Numbered from the stretch's first letter, positions 17,295 to 25,731 are shown. The stretch: 64,000 nucleotides of DNA from an uncultured Microbacterium sp. (GCF_900078385.1 NZ_FLQR01000006.1:62001-126000), one strand, 5' to 3'. Made by a program: numbers and translations. Notes: a model not told the origin generated them from the letters alone.

Positions 17295-19022
17295 CTACGG
17301 GCGGGTTCCGGGCGCAACCCCGGGCGCGACCGCCGCCGCACCCGCAGGTGCGAGGCGCGCGAGCGCCGCGGCGTGGTCGCGCGCGAGGTCGGCGACGGCG
17401 CCGCGGATGGCGGGGTCCTCGCCGCGCGCGAGACCGGCGTACTCGACGCGCAGGGTCGACCCCTCCGGCGTCGCCTTGACCCACAGCCGGCGGCGCGGCA
17501 CGAACAGCGCCGCGAGCAGGCCGAGGACGGCGAGCGTCGCGAACGCGAGGACCCACGGGGCCCCGACATCGCGGTGCACCGACAGCGAGACGTAGCGCTT
17601 GACGCTCTCGACCGCACCGCTCGCGGTCTCGTCCTCGAACGTGATCGTGCCGCGGCCGCCCGGCAGATCCACGGTCTGCCCGGGGGCGAGCTCGAGCGAC
17701 TCGACGCCGCTGTCGCCACCGGCGACCTGCGTCATCCCGTCCGGATCGAGCGTGTAGACCGAGCGGGGGGTGCCGTCGTCGATGCCGAGGTCTCCGGCGT
17801 ACACCCACAGGGTCATGAGCGGGTTCAGCAGGTCGCCGAACGCCGACGTGACGGCGCCGCTCTGCATCGTCGCGGCGGTCGGGTAGAAGAACCCGACGAG
17901 GCCGAGCTGCTCGTCGAGGCCGTCGGCGATCTTGATGACGCCCTGCGAGGTCATGTTGGCGTCCTGCGGCAGGAACGGCACGGACTCGCTGAAGACCACG
18001 TCGCCCTCCGGGTCGCGCACCGTGACGGTCGGCGCGTAGCCGTTGCCCATGAGGTAGATCCGGTCGCCCGCGACGTCGAGCGGATGGTTGACCCGGACGA
18101 CGCCGTCCCGCGGCTCGCCCTCCGGTTCCCGCACCGTCAGGTGCGCCGCGAAGTCGCCGGCCTGCCCTTGCCCTGCCTCGCCGAGCGGGGTGTAGCTGAC
18201 GTCGAACCGGTCGAGCGTCAGCGTGTACGGCGGCAGGCTGCCGGTGTCGACGAAGCGACCGGGGTTGAACGAGGTGTACCCGAGGCCCAGCGAGTTGACG
18301 AAGCTGTCGTCCTCGGTGATGACGGTCTGGCCCGTATAGGTGAGGCCGCCCCCGATGCCGACCGCCAGCAGCACGCCGACGAGGGCGCCGTGGAAGACGA
18401 GGTTGCCGGTCTCCCGCAGGTAGCCGCGCTCCGCGGAGACCGACGCCACATCCCGCGCGTCGTAGCGTTCGACGCGATAGCCGGCCTTCTTGAGCTGGAT
18501 CTGCGCGGCGTCGATCGCCTCGGCCGCCGCGGCGGCGGCATCCGCCCCCTCCGGCAGCTCGACCACGGCTTCCGCATGGTCGTCGAGGCGGGCCAGCCGC
18601 GCGGGCGTCCGCGGCGGTCGGGCCTGCAGCGCCGACCAGTGGTGCCTGGTCCGCGGGATGACGCAGCCGATGAGCGAGATGAAGAGCAGGATGTAGATCG
18701 CCGAGAACCACGCCGACGTGTAGACGTCGAACAGCTGCAGCGCGTCGAGCACGGGGAAGAGGTCGGGGTTGTCGGTGCGCCACTGCGTGACGCCGTTGGG
18801 ATCGGCGCTGCGCTGCGGCACGATCGAGCCCGGGATCGCGGCGATCGCGAGCAGGAGCAGCAGGACGAGGGCCGTCCGCATGCTCGTGAGCTGCCGCCAT
18901 CCCCAGCGCAGCCATCCGACGACGCCGAGTCGCGGCTGGGCGATCGCGGTGTCCGGAGCGGGCGTGTCGGCGTGATCGGCCGGACGGAGCGGATCGCTGA
19001 CGTCAGAGCGGGAGTTGGACAC
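17295..19022 (-). CDS. resB: Cytochrome c biogenesis protein ResB
   Basis: ResB (Ccs1) is the partner of CcsB. The 575-residue protein has three N-terminal transmembrane helices (starting around WRQLTSMRTALVLLLLLAI), a large extracytoplasmic domain and a last transmembrane segment (ALFVPRR boundary near residue 520). IPGSIVPQ and the RTRHHW region are typical of the family. It starts with GTG at 19022, overlapping ccdA by 20 bp, which suggests translational coupling. An Ala/Pro-rich cytoplasmic tail ends the protein. Confidence 0.95.
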   Translation of the reverse strand: MSNSRSDVSDPLRPADHADTPAPDTAIAQPRLGVVGWLRWGWRQLTSMRTALVLLLLLAIAAIPGSIVPQRSADPNGVTQWRTDNPDLFPVLDALQLFDVYTSAWFSAIYILLFISLIGCVIPRTRHHWSALQARPPRTPARLARLDDHAEAVVELPEGADAAAAAAEAIDAAQIQLKKAGYRVERYDARDVASVSAERGYLRETGNLVFHGALVGVLLAVGIGGGLTYTGQTVITEDDSFVNSLGLGYTSFNPGRFVDTGSLPPYTLTLDRFDVSYTPLGEAGQGQAGDFAAHLTVREPEGEPRDGVVRVNHPLDVAGDRIYLMGNGYAPTVTVRDPEGDVVFSESVPFLPQDANMTSQGVIKIADGLDEQLGLVGFFYPTAATMQSGAVTSAFGDLLNPLMTLWVYAGDLGIDDGTPRSVYTLDPDGMTQVAGGDSGVESLELAPGQTVDLPGGRGTITFEDETASGAVESVKRYVSLSVHRDVGAPWVLAFATLAVLGLLAALFVPRRRLWVKATPEGSTLRVEYAGLARGEDPAIRGAVADLARDHAAALARLAPAGAAAVAPGVAPGTRP

Positions 19023-19824
19023 TGCCGATCACCCCCGCGAGCTGCGACATGATCGCGGTCCACAGGCCCGTCACCATGAGCACGCCCAGGACGATCAACA
19101 GCAGGCCGCCGGCGATGTTGACGACCCGGATGTGCCGGCGCAGGAACGCCACCGACCGGGAGGCCCACCCGAAGCCGACGGCGATGAGGACGAACGGGAT
19201 GCCGAGCCCCAGCGAGTAGGCGAGGGCCAGCACCGCGGCGCGGCCGGGGTCGGCCTGCGAGTACGCGATCGAGAGGATGGCGGCGTAGGTGGGGCCGATG
19301 CAGGGCGCCCAGCCGATGCCCATCGCGACGCCGAGGAGCGGCGCGCCGATCAGACCCAGGCCCTGTCGCAGCTGCGGGCGGAACGTCCGCTGCGCGAACC
19401 CGAACACGCCGACGAAGACGAGCCCGAGCCCGATCACGACTACGCCGAGGATGCGGGTGATGACGTCCTGGTACTCGACGAACAGGCGGCCGAGCGAGCC
19501 GGCGAAGACGCCCATCGCGACGAACACGACGGTGAAGCCGGCGATGAAGAGCAGGACGCCCACCAGCAGCCGGCCGCGGCCCGCGGCATCCGTCAAGGCC
19601 TTCACGGCGACGCGCGAGGACTGCGCGCCGCCCGCCATGCCGTCGGCCGGGTCGTCCGCGGGCGGCGCGTCCTGTCGCGGGGCGACGGCTCCGCCGAGGA
19701 AGCCGAGGTAGCCCGGCACGAGCGGGAGGACGCACGGCGAGAGGAAGGAGACGAGACCGGCGAGCGCGGCGATCGGGATCGCGAGCCACAGCGCGCCGTC
19801 GAAGACGATCGCGCCGGCGTTCAC
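19003..19824 (-). CDS. ccdA: CcdA thiol-disulfide electron carrier
   Basis: CcdA/DsbD-type proteins carry reducing equivalents across the membrane to keep apocytochrome c cysteines reduced. The 273-residue product has about six transmembrane helices, with the first redox cysteine in LVSFLSPCVLPLVPGY and the second in GWAPCIGPTY. The GTG at 19824 is preceded by GGAGG and overlaps the tlpA stop by 4 bp (GTGA). A Gly/Ala/Asp-rich loop at about 50-80 is longer than in short CcdA proteins. Confidence 0.95.
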   Translation of the reverse strand: MNAGAIVFDGALWLAIPIAALAGLVSFLSPCVLPLVPGYLGFLGGAVAPRQDAPPADDPADGMAGGAQSSRVAVKALTDAAGRGRLLVGVLLFIAGFTVVFVAMGVFAGSLGRLFVEYQDVITRILGVVVIGLGLVFVGVFGFAQRTFRPQLRQGLGLIGAPLLGVAMGIGWAPCIGPTYAAILSIAYSQADPGRAAVLALAYSLGLGIPFVLIAVGFGWASRSVAFLRRHIRVVNIAGGLLLIVLGVLMVTGLWTAIMSQLAGVIGSVQLPL

Positions 19825-20417
19825 AGATCCTCCGCGAGGGCGTCGGCGACGAGCGTCTTCAGGATCGACGCGCTCGCCAGCTGCCCGATGAACCGCGCCG
19901 CGACGCGGCCCTGCTTGTCGAGGACGAGGGTCGTGGGGGCGGCCTGGATCGGCGCGACGCTCTGCAGAGCGAGCTTCAGGTCGGCGTCGCTGCGCGCGAG
20001 CAGCGACGGATAGGAGATGCCGTACGTCGCCTCGAAGCTCGTGGCCTGCGCGGGGCCGTCGTAGATGTTGATGCCGAGGAAGTCCGCACCCTCGTCGGAG
20101 ACGGCGCCGTAGACCTCCTCCAGGAGCGGCGCTTCGGCGCGGCACGGCCCGCATCCGGCGTACCAGAAGTTCAGGACCAGGACCTCGCCGACGTAGTCCG
20201 CGCTCGAGACCGCAGACCCGTCCACCGCGACGCCGTCGAAGACGACCGGCTCACCGCGCTCGGCGAGCGGGATCTCCTCGAACGATCCGTCACCGGAGAT
20301 GAAGCCCTGGTTGCTGCCGGACTCGTAGAGGTCGTTCAGCCGGTCGTTGGGGCTCGTGCAGGCGGCGAGGGTCGCCGCGAGAGCGAGGGCGAGCGCGGCG
20401 GCGGCGATCCGTCTCAT
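19821..20417 (-). CDS. TlpA/ResA-like thioredoxin lipoprotein
   Basis: The 198-residue protein has a lipoprotein signal peptide (lipobox LAAC, lipidation at C20) and a thioredoxin fold with active site WYAGCGPC (C89 and C92). The cis-Pro loop is at APTTLV. It is the expected extracytoplasmic thiol reductant taking electrons from CcdA and reducing apocytochrome c before haem attachment (the ResA role). The ATG at 20417 overlaps the upstream phosphatase stop (ATGA). The longer in-frame start lacks a ribosome-binding site and would spoil the signal peptide. Confidence 0.93.
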   Translation of the reverse strand: MRRIAAAALALALAATLAACTSPNDRLNDLYESGSNQGFISGDGSFEEIPLAERGEPVVFDGVAVDGSAVSSADYVGEVLVLNFWYAGCGPCRAEAPLLEEVYGAVSDEGADFLGINIYDGPAQATSFEATYGISYPSLLARSDADLKLALQSVAPIQAAPTTLVLDKQGRVAARFIGQLASASILKTLVADALAEDL

Positions 20418-21043
20418 ACCGCGCCCACGTCCACGGCGCCGTCGGTCACGGCCGGCTCGACGTAGGAGACCTCGCGCCACCGATCGCCGTCCAGCTCGAA
20501 GCTCGTGACGCTGGAGAGCGCGCAGCGGCGGTGCCGCGGGTCGTGACGCAGCGGCTCGCCGGCGACGGCGAGGTGCGTGACCCAGATCGGCAGCTGGTGC
20601 GAGACGATGACGACGTCACCGGATGCCGTGCGGCTCCACGCGTCGCGCATGGCGGCATCCATCCGCGCGACGACCTGCGCGTACGGCTCGCCCCAGCTCG
20701 GCACCGACGGCCGGAGCAGATGGCGCCAGTTCAGCGGGTTGCGCAGCGCCCGGCGCATGACCTTGCCCTCGAACACGTTGGTCGGCTCGATGACGCGCTC
20801 GTCGATGACGGGCTCGGCGCCGAACAGCTCGGAGAACGGCTGCGCGGACTCGCGGGTGCGCTCCAGCGGCGACGCCACCAGGGCGCCCAGGGGCCGCTTC
20901 ATCGCGTGGACGTGCTCGGCCGCGGCGCGCGCCATCCGGTGGCCCGCGACACTCAGCCGGAACCCCGGAAGGCGCCCGTAGAGCACGCGATCGGGGTTGT
21001 GAACCTCCCCGTGACGCACGAGATGGAGGCGGGCAGCTGGCAC
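20414..21043 (-). CDS. Histidine phosphatase (phosphoglycerate-mutase-like)
   Basis: The 209-residue protein starts with the LVRHGEVH motif of the histidine phosphatase superfamily (catalytic H11). The second histidine lies in VIVSHQLPI. Substrate is not predictable. It is first in the cytochrome c biogenesis cluster, as in other actinobacteria, but its role there is unknown. The GTG start follows TAGACT by 6 bp and has no ribosome-binding site, so a leaderless message is likely for the whole five-gene operon. Confidence 0.9.
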   Translation of the reverse strand: MPAARLHLVRHGEVHNPDRVLYGRLPGFRLSVAGHRMARAAAEHVHAMKRPLGALVASPLERTRESAQPFSELFGAEPVIDERVIEPTNVFEGKVMRRALRNPLNWRHLLRPSVPSWGEPYAQVVARMDAAMRDAWSRTASGDVVIVSHQLPIWVTHLAVAGEPLRHDPRHRRCALSSVTSFELDGDRWREVSYVEPAVTDGAVDVGAV

Positions 21044-21049
21044 CCGGCA

Positions 21050-21065
21050 AGTCTACGTGGGCGGG
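21050..21065 (-). promoter_or_regulatory. -10 region of the phosphatase-ccs operon
   Basis: On the minus strand the 16-mer CCCGCCCACGTAGACT ends 6 bp before the GTG at 21043. The same 16-mer occurs in opposite orientation at 21131-21146 before aspS. TAGACT is the presumed -10. Confidence 0.5.
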
Positions 21066-21130
21066 CTCTGTGGGCGGGCTGAGTGCCGGGCGGGCTGCGG
21101 GCGGGAACCGGCCGCCGTCGGCCGTGGACC

Positions 21131-21146
21131 CCCGCCCACGTAGACT
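21131..21146 (+). promoter_or_regulatory. -10 region of aspS
   Basis: CCCGCCCACGTAGACT, identical to the divergent copy at 21050-21065, ends 8 bp before the aspS GTG. The two copies form an inverted pair across the 111-bp divergent gap. It is a presumed leaderless promoter; a shared regulator is possible. Confidence 0.5.
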
Positions 21147-21154
21147 GGACGATC

Positions 21155-22495
21155 GTGAGTGAACGCGTTCTCGTCCAGCAGCTGCACAGCCTCCCCGACG
21201 GCCCGGTCTCGGTGTCGGGATGGGTGGAGACCGTCCGCGACCAGAAGAAGGTGCAGTTCGTCATCCTCCGCGATGAGACGGGCGCCGTGCAGCTGGTCAA
21301 CCCGGCCACGCGCGCGAACCCCGAGATCGCCGATCAGGATGCCGGTGCTCTCGCGCTGACGAGCCTCATCTCCGAGCTCAGCACGGGCACGTTCCTCACC
21401 GTGACGGGCGAGCTCAAGCACGACGAGCGCGTGAAGCTCGGCGGCGTGGAGATCAAGATCGCCGCCCTCGACGTCGCCGCGGCCGCGCTTCCGGAGACGC
21501 CGATCGCGCCGGACAGCGGTCAGGACAAGCGCATGGACTGGCGCTTCCTCGACCTGCGGCAGCGCCGCAACAACCTCATCTTCCGCGTGCAGACGACGCT
21601 CGAGCACGCGATGCGCAGCTACTGGGTCGAGCGCGACTACATCGAGGTCCACTCCCCCAAGCTGATGGCCACGGCCTCCGAGTCCAATGCGGAGCTGTTC
21701 TCTCTGGAGTACTTCGGCGACCAGACCGCCTACCTCGCGCAGTCGCCGCAGTTCTTCAAGCAGATGGCCCAGGTCGCCGGCTTCGGCAAGATCTTCGAGA
21801 TCGCCCCCGCCTTCCGCGCCGACCCCTCCTTCACGAGCCGTCACGCGACCGAGTTCACCTCGATCGACGCGGAGATCAGCTGGATCGAGTCGCACGAAGA
21901 CGTCGCGACGATGCAGGAGGAGCTCCTGCAGAGCGCGATCCAGGCGGTCAAGGACAAGCACGGCGCCGAGATCGAGGAGCTGTTCGGCATCGAGGTGCAG
22001 GTGCCCGCGATCCCGTTCCCGCGCATTCCGCTCGCCGAGGCGCTCGAGATCGTCAAGGCCCGCGGCTACGAGGTGCCGCGCACCGACGGCGACCTCGACC
22101 CCGAGGGCGAGCGCCAGATCTCCGCGCACGTCGAGGAGACCTACGGCCACCAGTTCGTGTTCATCACCGACTACCACCCGGAGATCCGCGCGTTCTACCA
22201 CATGCGCGATGAGGAGACCGGGCTCACGAAGAGCTACGACCTGCTCTTCAAGGGCGTCGAGATCACGACGGGCGCGCAGCGCGAGCATCGCGTCGACGTG
22301 CTCATCGAGCAGGCCAGGGAGAAGGGGCTCGAGCCCGAGCACCTCGACTTCTACTTCGACTTCTTCCGCTACGGCGCCCCGCCGCACGGCGGGTTCGGCA
22401 TGGGCCTTGCCCGCGTGCTGATGCTGCTGCTCGGCGAGTCCTCCATCCGCGAGGTCACCTACCTCTTCCGCGGTCCCACGCGCCTCGCGCCGTAA
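21155..22495 (+). CDS. aspS: Aspartate-tRNA ligase, archaeal/eukaryal type
   Basis: The 446-residue enzyme charges tRNA with aspartate. It has an N-terminal OB-fold anticodon domain (about 1-105) joined to a class II catalytic core: motif 1 around RDYIEVHSPKL, motif 2 in FEIAPAFRAD, and motif 3 in GFGMGLARVLML. It lacks the large GAD insertion of bacterial AspRS and is about 150 residues shorter, so it is the archaeal-type form found in many actinobacteria. Whether it also charges tRNA-Asn cannot be read safely from the sequence. The GTG at 21155 follows TAGACT by 8 bp, without a ribosome-binding site. Confidence 0.93.
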   Translation: MSERVLVQQLHSLPDGPVSVSGWVETVRDQKKVQFVILRDETGAVQLVNPATRANPEIADQDAGALALTSLISELSTGTFLTVTGELKHDERVKLGGVEIKIAALDVAAAALPETPIAPDSGQDKRMDWRFLDLRQRRNNLIFRVQTTLEHAMRSYWVERDYIEVHSPKLMATASESNAELFSLEYFGDQTAYLAQSPQFFKQMAQVAGFGKIFEIAPAFRADPSFTSRHATEFTSIDAEISWIESHEDVATMQEELLQSAIQAVKDKHGAEIEELFGIEVQVPAIPFPRIPLAEALEIVKARGYEVPRTDGDLDPEGERQISAHVEETYGHQFVFITDYHPEIRAFYHMRDEETGLTKSYDLLFKGVEITTGAQREHRVDVLIEQAREKGLEPEHLDFYFDFFRYGAPPHGGFGMGLARVLMLLLGESSIREVTYLFRGPTRLAP

Positions 22496-22527
22496 GCCCG
22501 CGCGGGACGCCACGGAGGGGATCCGAC

Positions 22528-22710
22528 ATGGCAGGCACATTCGAGCTCTGGGTCGACAAGGGCGGCGACTGGCGCTTCAACCTCAAGGCCACCAACGGGC
22601 AGGTCATCGCGACCAGTCAGGGCTATGCGTCGAAGGCGAGCGCCCTGGGCGGCATCGAGTCGGTCAAGAACAACGCGCCCGGCGCCGAGGTCGTCGAGAT
22701 CGGGAAGTAG
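22528..22710 (+). CDS. DUF1508 (YegP-like) small protein
   Basis: The 60-residue product matches the DUF1508/YegP fold: FELWVDKGGDWRFNLKATNGQVIATSQGY followed by a KASALGGIESVKNNAPGA helix. One repeat is present, as in short family members. A ribosome-binding site (GGAGGGG) lies upstream. The biochemical role is unknown; YegP-type proteins are small, soluble and common. It lies 32 bp after aspS. Confidence 0.85.
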   Translation: MAGTFELWVDKGGDWRFNLKATNGQVIATSQGYASKASALGGIESVKNNAPGAEVVEIGK

Positions 22711-22716
22711 CGGGTC

Positions 22717-23016
22717 TTACAGCTCGATGTCGACGGCGACCCGCTCCGCGCGGATGCCGCCGATGTACGCCGTGACCTCCGTGTGCGCCGGGTGCACCTG
22801 GTAGGCGTCGAGGCCGGCCTCGTCGTCGAAATCGGCGACGAGCACGAGGTCCCAGTTCGTGTCGGGATAGAGGACGTTTCCCCCCGCACTCATCGCGCGC
22901 AGCGAGGGGACGACGCCGTGCAGCGCGTTGAGCCGGCGGGCGGCCTCTGCGGCCTGCTCGGCGCGGGTGCCGGCATCCTCCGCGGCAAGGCGGAACGCGA
23001 CGATGTGACGGATCAT
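22717..23016 (-). CDS. Dabb (stress-responsive A/B barrel) domain protein
   Basis: The 99-residue product shows the Dabb ferredoxin-like fold: MIRHIVAFRL strand, a long helix, NWDLVLVADFDDEAGLDAYQVHPAHTEV, then a final strand. Family members are dimeric alpha/beta barrels of varied or unknown function. The ATG at 23016 overlaps the glutaredoxin-like stop by 4 bp (ATGA), so the two are coupled. The longer in-frame extension covers the upstream gene and is rejected. Confidence 0.85.
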   Translation of the reverse strand: MIRHIVAFRLAAEDAGTRAEQAAEAARRLNALHGVVPSLRAMSAGGNVLYPDTNWDLVLVADFDDEAGLDAYQVHPAHTEVTAYIGGIRAERVAVDIEL

Positions 23017-23270
23017 ACGGAGGACTCCTCGGTGAGCGCGGCGCGCAGCCGCTCGGGCGAGACGCGCCAGTGCGCGTGCAGCCGACCGTCGATGAGGACG
23101 ACCGGGATCTTCTCCCACCACTGCGCGTGCAGCGCGGGATCGTCGGCGATCGACAGCTCCTCGACATCCACGGCGCCCTCGGGGAGGTCGGCGACGACGG
23201 TCTCGACGATCTCCCGCGCGACGTCGCACAGGTGGCAGTCGGGCTTGGAGACGAGGGTGAGCGCGGTCAC
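23013..23270 (-). CDS. Glutaredoxin-like thiol protein
   Basis: The 85-residue product is a short thioredoxin-fold protein with redox motif CHLC (C12, C15) and a cis-Pro loop at KIPVVLIDG, matching the glutaredoxin family 2/YruB-like group (DUF836). It probably performs thiol-disulfide exchange in the cytoplasm. The GTG at 23270 has AGGA upstream and begins the fold correctly; the longer in-frame start at 23315 adds Arg-rich non-homologous sequence. It is coupled to the Dabb gene. Confidence 0.85.
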   Translation of the reverse strand: MTALTLVSKPDCHLCDVAREIVETVVADLPEGAVDVEELSIADDPALHAQWWEKIPVVLIDGRLHAHWRVSPERLRAALTEESSV

Positions 23271-23318
23271 CCTTCCATCCTGGCACCGCGCAGTGCGCGG
23301 GCGCGCCGGAAACACGAA

Positions 23319-23342
23319 GCGCCCGCCACGAAGGGCAGGCGC
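23319..23342 (-). terminator. Hairpin downstream of the bS22 gene
   Basis: A 9-bp stem (23319-23327 with 23334-23342, one G-U pair) with a 6-base loop lies 17 bp after the bS22 stop on the minus strand. It is followed by a short T-containing stretch (TTCGTGTTT). It is a plausible intrinsic terminator, though the T-tract is weak. Confidence 0.5.
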
Positions 23343-23359
23343 TCGGTGTGGTGGCCGCT

Positions 23360-23458
23360 TTACTTCTTGTTGCGGCGCTGGTGGCGAGTCTTGCGAAGCA
23401 GCTTGCGGTGCTTCTTCTTCGCCATGCGCTTGCGGCGCTTCTTGATGACAGAACCCAC
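23360..23458 (-). CDS. 30S ribosomal protein bS22 (AURKAIP1/COX24-like, 32 aa)
   Basis: A 32-residue, extremely basic protein beginning MGSVIKKRRKRMAKKKH and ending QRRNKK matches the tiny actinobacterial ribosomal protein bS22 found in mycobacterial 30S structures. It starts with GTG, with GAGG six bases upstream, and ends with TAA. The adjacent small HTH gene, with proC nearby, is the conserved actinobacterial arrangement. About half of its residues are Lys or Arg, consistent with rRNA binding. Confidence 0.93.
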   Translation of the reverse strand: MGSVIKKRRKRMAKKKHRKLLRKTRHQRRNKK

Positions 23459-23540
23459 GGAAAACCTCACTATGTCTGGGGTCTGGACGCGATACGTTCG
23501 CGTCCGGGTACGGGCACTGCGGAAAATGCCTCAGGTCATT

Positions 23541-23732
23541 CTAGCCGACATCGGCGATGGGCCGTTGCAGAGCCGCGGTGACCGCCGTCTGCGGCACGCG
23601 ATAGCTCCGGCCGAACCGCACGGCCGGCAGCTCACCGGCGTGGACGAGGCGGTAGACCGTCATCTTCGACACGCGCATGAGATCCGCCACCTCAGCGACG
23701 GTCAGAAAGCGCACGTCCGACAGCTCAGCCAT
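23541..23732 (-). CDS. Small excisionase/BldC-like HTH protein
   Basis: The 63-residue product is a single helix-turn-helix: FLTVAEVADLMRVSKMTVYRLVHAGELPAVRFGRSYRVP. This fits the MerR-like excisionase/BldC fold. Such a protein is conserved immediately upstream of bS22 in actinobacteria (Rv0500A in M. tuberculosis has this position). No phage genes are nearby, so it is a chromosomal regulator rather than a true excisionase. Target genes are unknown. Confidence 0.88.
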   Translation of the reverse strand: MAELSDVRFLTVAEVADLMRVSKMTVYRLVHAGELPAVRFGRSYRVPQTAVTAALQRPIADVG

Positions 23733-23825
23733 CGTGTCCCCTTGTCCCCAGTGTTCTGTTCGCGAATGCTATGACGATCCTAGGGGCAGGAGACAACGCG
23801 TGTAAACCGGTGTGACACCTGTGAT

Positions 23826-24227
23826 TCAGCGACCGGGCAGCTTCTTGAGGGCGCTCTCGAGCGCGTGCTTCGCGGATGCCGCGGCGCGGCCGACGATCTC
23901 GGCGGCGTGCGCGGCCGACTCCGGGAGCGGCACGGACTCCGGCCCGTCCTCTTCGAGGAAGGGGATGAGCCAGTCGTCGAGCACGTCGAGGGGCGCGGGC
24001 GACAGGCTGTAGTAGCGGTGCTGGCCGACTTCACGCACCGAGACCAGCTCGGCCTCGCGCAGCACCTTGAGATGCTTGGAGACCGTGGGCTGGCTCACGC
24101 CCAGCGCGGCGACGATGTGCGACACGCTCGTTCCGCGCTCCCCGGATCGGGAACGCTCGAGCAGCAGCTGCAGGATGTCCCGACGGGTACCGTCGGCGAT
24201 CACGTCGAAGATGTCCGCCATGCCCAT
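23826..24227 (-). CDS. ArsR-family transcriptional regulator
   Basis: The 133-residue protein has an ArsR winged helix: ADGTRRDILQLLLE, recognition helix GVSQPTVSKHLKVLREAELV and wing VGQHRYYSLSPAPL. There are no cysteine metal sites, so it is unlikely to be a classical metal sensor. The C-terminal 45 residues form an Ala-rich helical tail. The ATG at 24227 has GAGGG seven bases upstream. It is divergent from ktrB, with 61 bp between the starts, so control of potassium uptake is possible but unproven. Confidence 0.88.
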   Translation of the reverse strand: MGMADIFDVIADGTRRDILQLLLERSRSGERGTSVSHIVAALGVSQPTVSKHLKVLREAELVSVREVGQHRYYSLSPAPLDVLDDWLIPFLEEDGPESVPLPESAAHAAEIVGRAAASAKHALESALKKLPGR

Positions 24228-24288
24228 AGGTTAGCCCTCGGCCGCGCCGGAGTACCATGACAACGAATCTTCAGGAGAGGGGCGTCAC

Positions 24289-25731
24289 ATGGCGGGCGAG
24301 TCCGTCGGTGCGCGCCTCCGGCGCGTGTTCCGGGAACGGGGACGCGGGATCTGGCAGCGCACGCGCCATTCCGCCACCTCTTCGCCGTCGCGATTCGCGG
24401 TCCTCATCTTCTCCGCACTCGTGCTGCTGTTCACGGCGCTCTTCTCGTTGCCGATCGCCGCGGCCGACGAGCAGCCCACGCCGCTCGCGGACGCGCTCTT
24501 CACCGCGGTGTCGACCATCTGCGTCACGGGCCTGTCCACGGTGGACATGGGCACCCACTGGTCGCCCGTCGGCCACGTCATGATCTACATCGGCGTCAAC
24601 GTCGGCGCGCTCGGCGTCCTGACCCTCGCCTCGATCCTGGGCCTCGTGATCTCCAAGCGCCTCGGACTGCGTGCGAAGCTCATGGCCGCGGGCGATTCGA
24701 ACCCCATGCGCGCGCACGGCGGGCCGGTCAACGAGGGGCAGACGGTGCGCCTCGGCGAGGTCGGCCAGCTGCTGTCCACGGTCGCCCTCTCGACCCTGGC
24801 CATCGAGGCGGTCCTCGCGGTCCTCCTCTACCCCTCGCTGATCCTCGGCGGTGTCGACCCGCTCACGGCCCTGTGGGAGGCCCCGTACTACGCGGCGATG
24901 TCGTTCACGAACACCGGGTTCACCCCGAACACCGGCGGCCTCGAGCCGTTCGCGGACAACTACTTCATGCTCACGGTGCTGATGGCGGGCGTGTTCCTCG
25001 GGTCCATCGGCTTCCCCGTGATCTTCACGCTGTGGCGGCATCAGTGGCACGTGCGCCGCTGGTCGCTGCACGCCAAGCTCACGCTCATCACGACCGTGCT
25101 GCTGTTCTTCATCGGCGCCGGGGTGTTCGTCCTGCTCGAGTACGAGAACCCCGCGACGTTCGGCACGCTCGACGCGTGGGACACGACGTTCCAGGCACTC
25201 TTCCTCTCCGCCATGACCCGCTCCGGCGGCTTCTCCGTCATCGACATCGGCGAACTGAACGGCTCCTCCCTCGTCGCCGCGTCGATGCTCATGTTCGTCG
25301 GCGGCGGCTCGGCCTCCACGGCCGGCGGCATCAAGGTGACCACCCTCGCCGTCCTCGCCCTCGCCGTCTGGTCCGAGGCGAAGGGCCGTCCCAGCGTCGA
25401 GGCGTTCGGCCGCCGTATCCCGAGCGACGTGCAGCGCGTCGCGCTGTCGGTCGTGGCGTGGGGCTCGACGATCGTGGCCCTGTCGACGATCACGATCGCG
25501 CAGATGACGAAGGCGCCCGTCGAGATGGTGCTCTTCGACGTCATCTCCGGCTTCGCCACGGTCGGCCTGTCCTCGGGCGTCACCGCCGAGCTGCCGGAAC
25601 CCGCCGTCTATGTCCTCTCGCTCACCATGTTCATGGGGCGCGTTGGTACAGTGACTCTCGCCGCGGCGGTGGCCGCGACATCCCGTACGCAGCATTACTC
25701 GCTGCCGGTGGAAAGGCCGATCGTTGGTTGA
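24289..25731 (+). CDS. ktrB: Potassium uptake channel subunit KtrB/TrkH
   Basis: The 480-residue membrane protein has the four-fold membrane-pore-membrane plan of Trk/Ktr transporters. Filter segments are ICVTGLST, SFTNTGFTP, MTRSGGFSV and GFATVGLSSG. The positively charged N-terminal 35 residues are cytoplasmic. Ktr systems import K+ and depend on the RCK subunit encoded next. The ATG at 24289 follows an AGGAGAGG site (24272-24279). Confidence 0.95.
   Translation: MAGESVGARLRRVFRERGRGIWQRTRHSATSSPSRFAVLIFSALVLLFTALFSLPIAAADEQPTPLADALFTAVSTICVTGLSTVDMGTHWSPVGHVMIYIGVNVGALGVLTLASILGLVISKRLGLRAKLMAAGDSNPMRAHGGPVNEGQTVRLGEVGQLLSTVALSTLAIEAVLAVLLYPSLILGGVDPLTALWEAPYYAAMSFTNTGFTPNTGGLEPFADNYFMLTVLMAGVFLGSIGFPVIFTLWRHQWHVRRWSLHAKLTLITTVLLFFIGAGVFVLLEYENPATFGTLDAWDTTFQALFLSAMTRSGGFSVIDIGELNGSSLVAASMLMFVGGGSASTAGGIKVTTLAVLALAVWSEAKGRPSVEAFGRRIPSDVQRVALSVVAWGSTIVALSTITIAQMTKAPVEMVLFDVISGFATVGLSSGVTAELPEPAVYVLSLTMFMGRVGTVTLAAAVAATSRTQHYSLPVERPIVG

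Noticed and set aside
22497..22506. CCCGCGCGGG after aspS as a terminator
   Set aside because: Perfect palindrome but no loop or T-tract; such strings are expected by chance here.
23541..23732. Phage excisionase indicating an integrated element
   Set aside because: No integrase, attachment sites or phage genes nearby; position next to bS22 is a conserved chromosomal arrangement.
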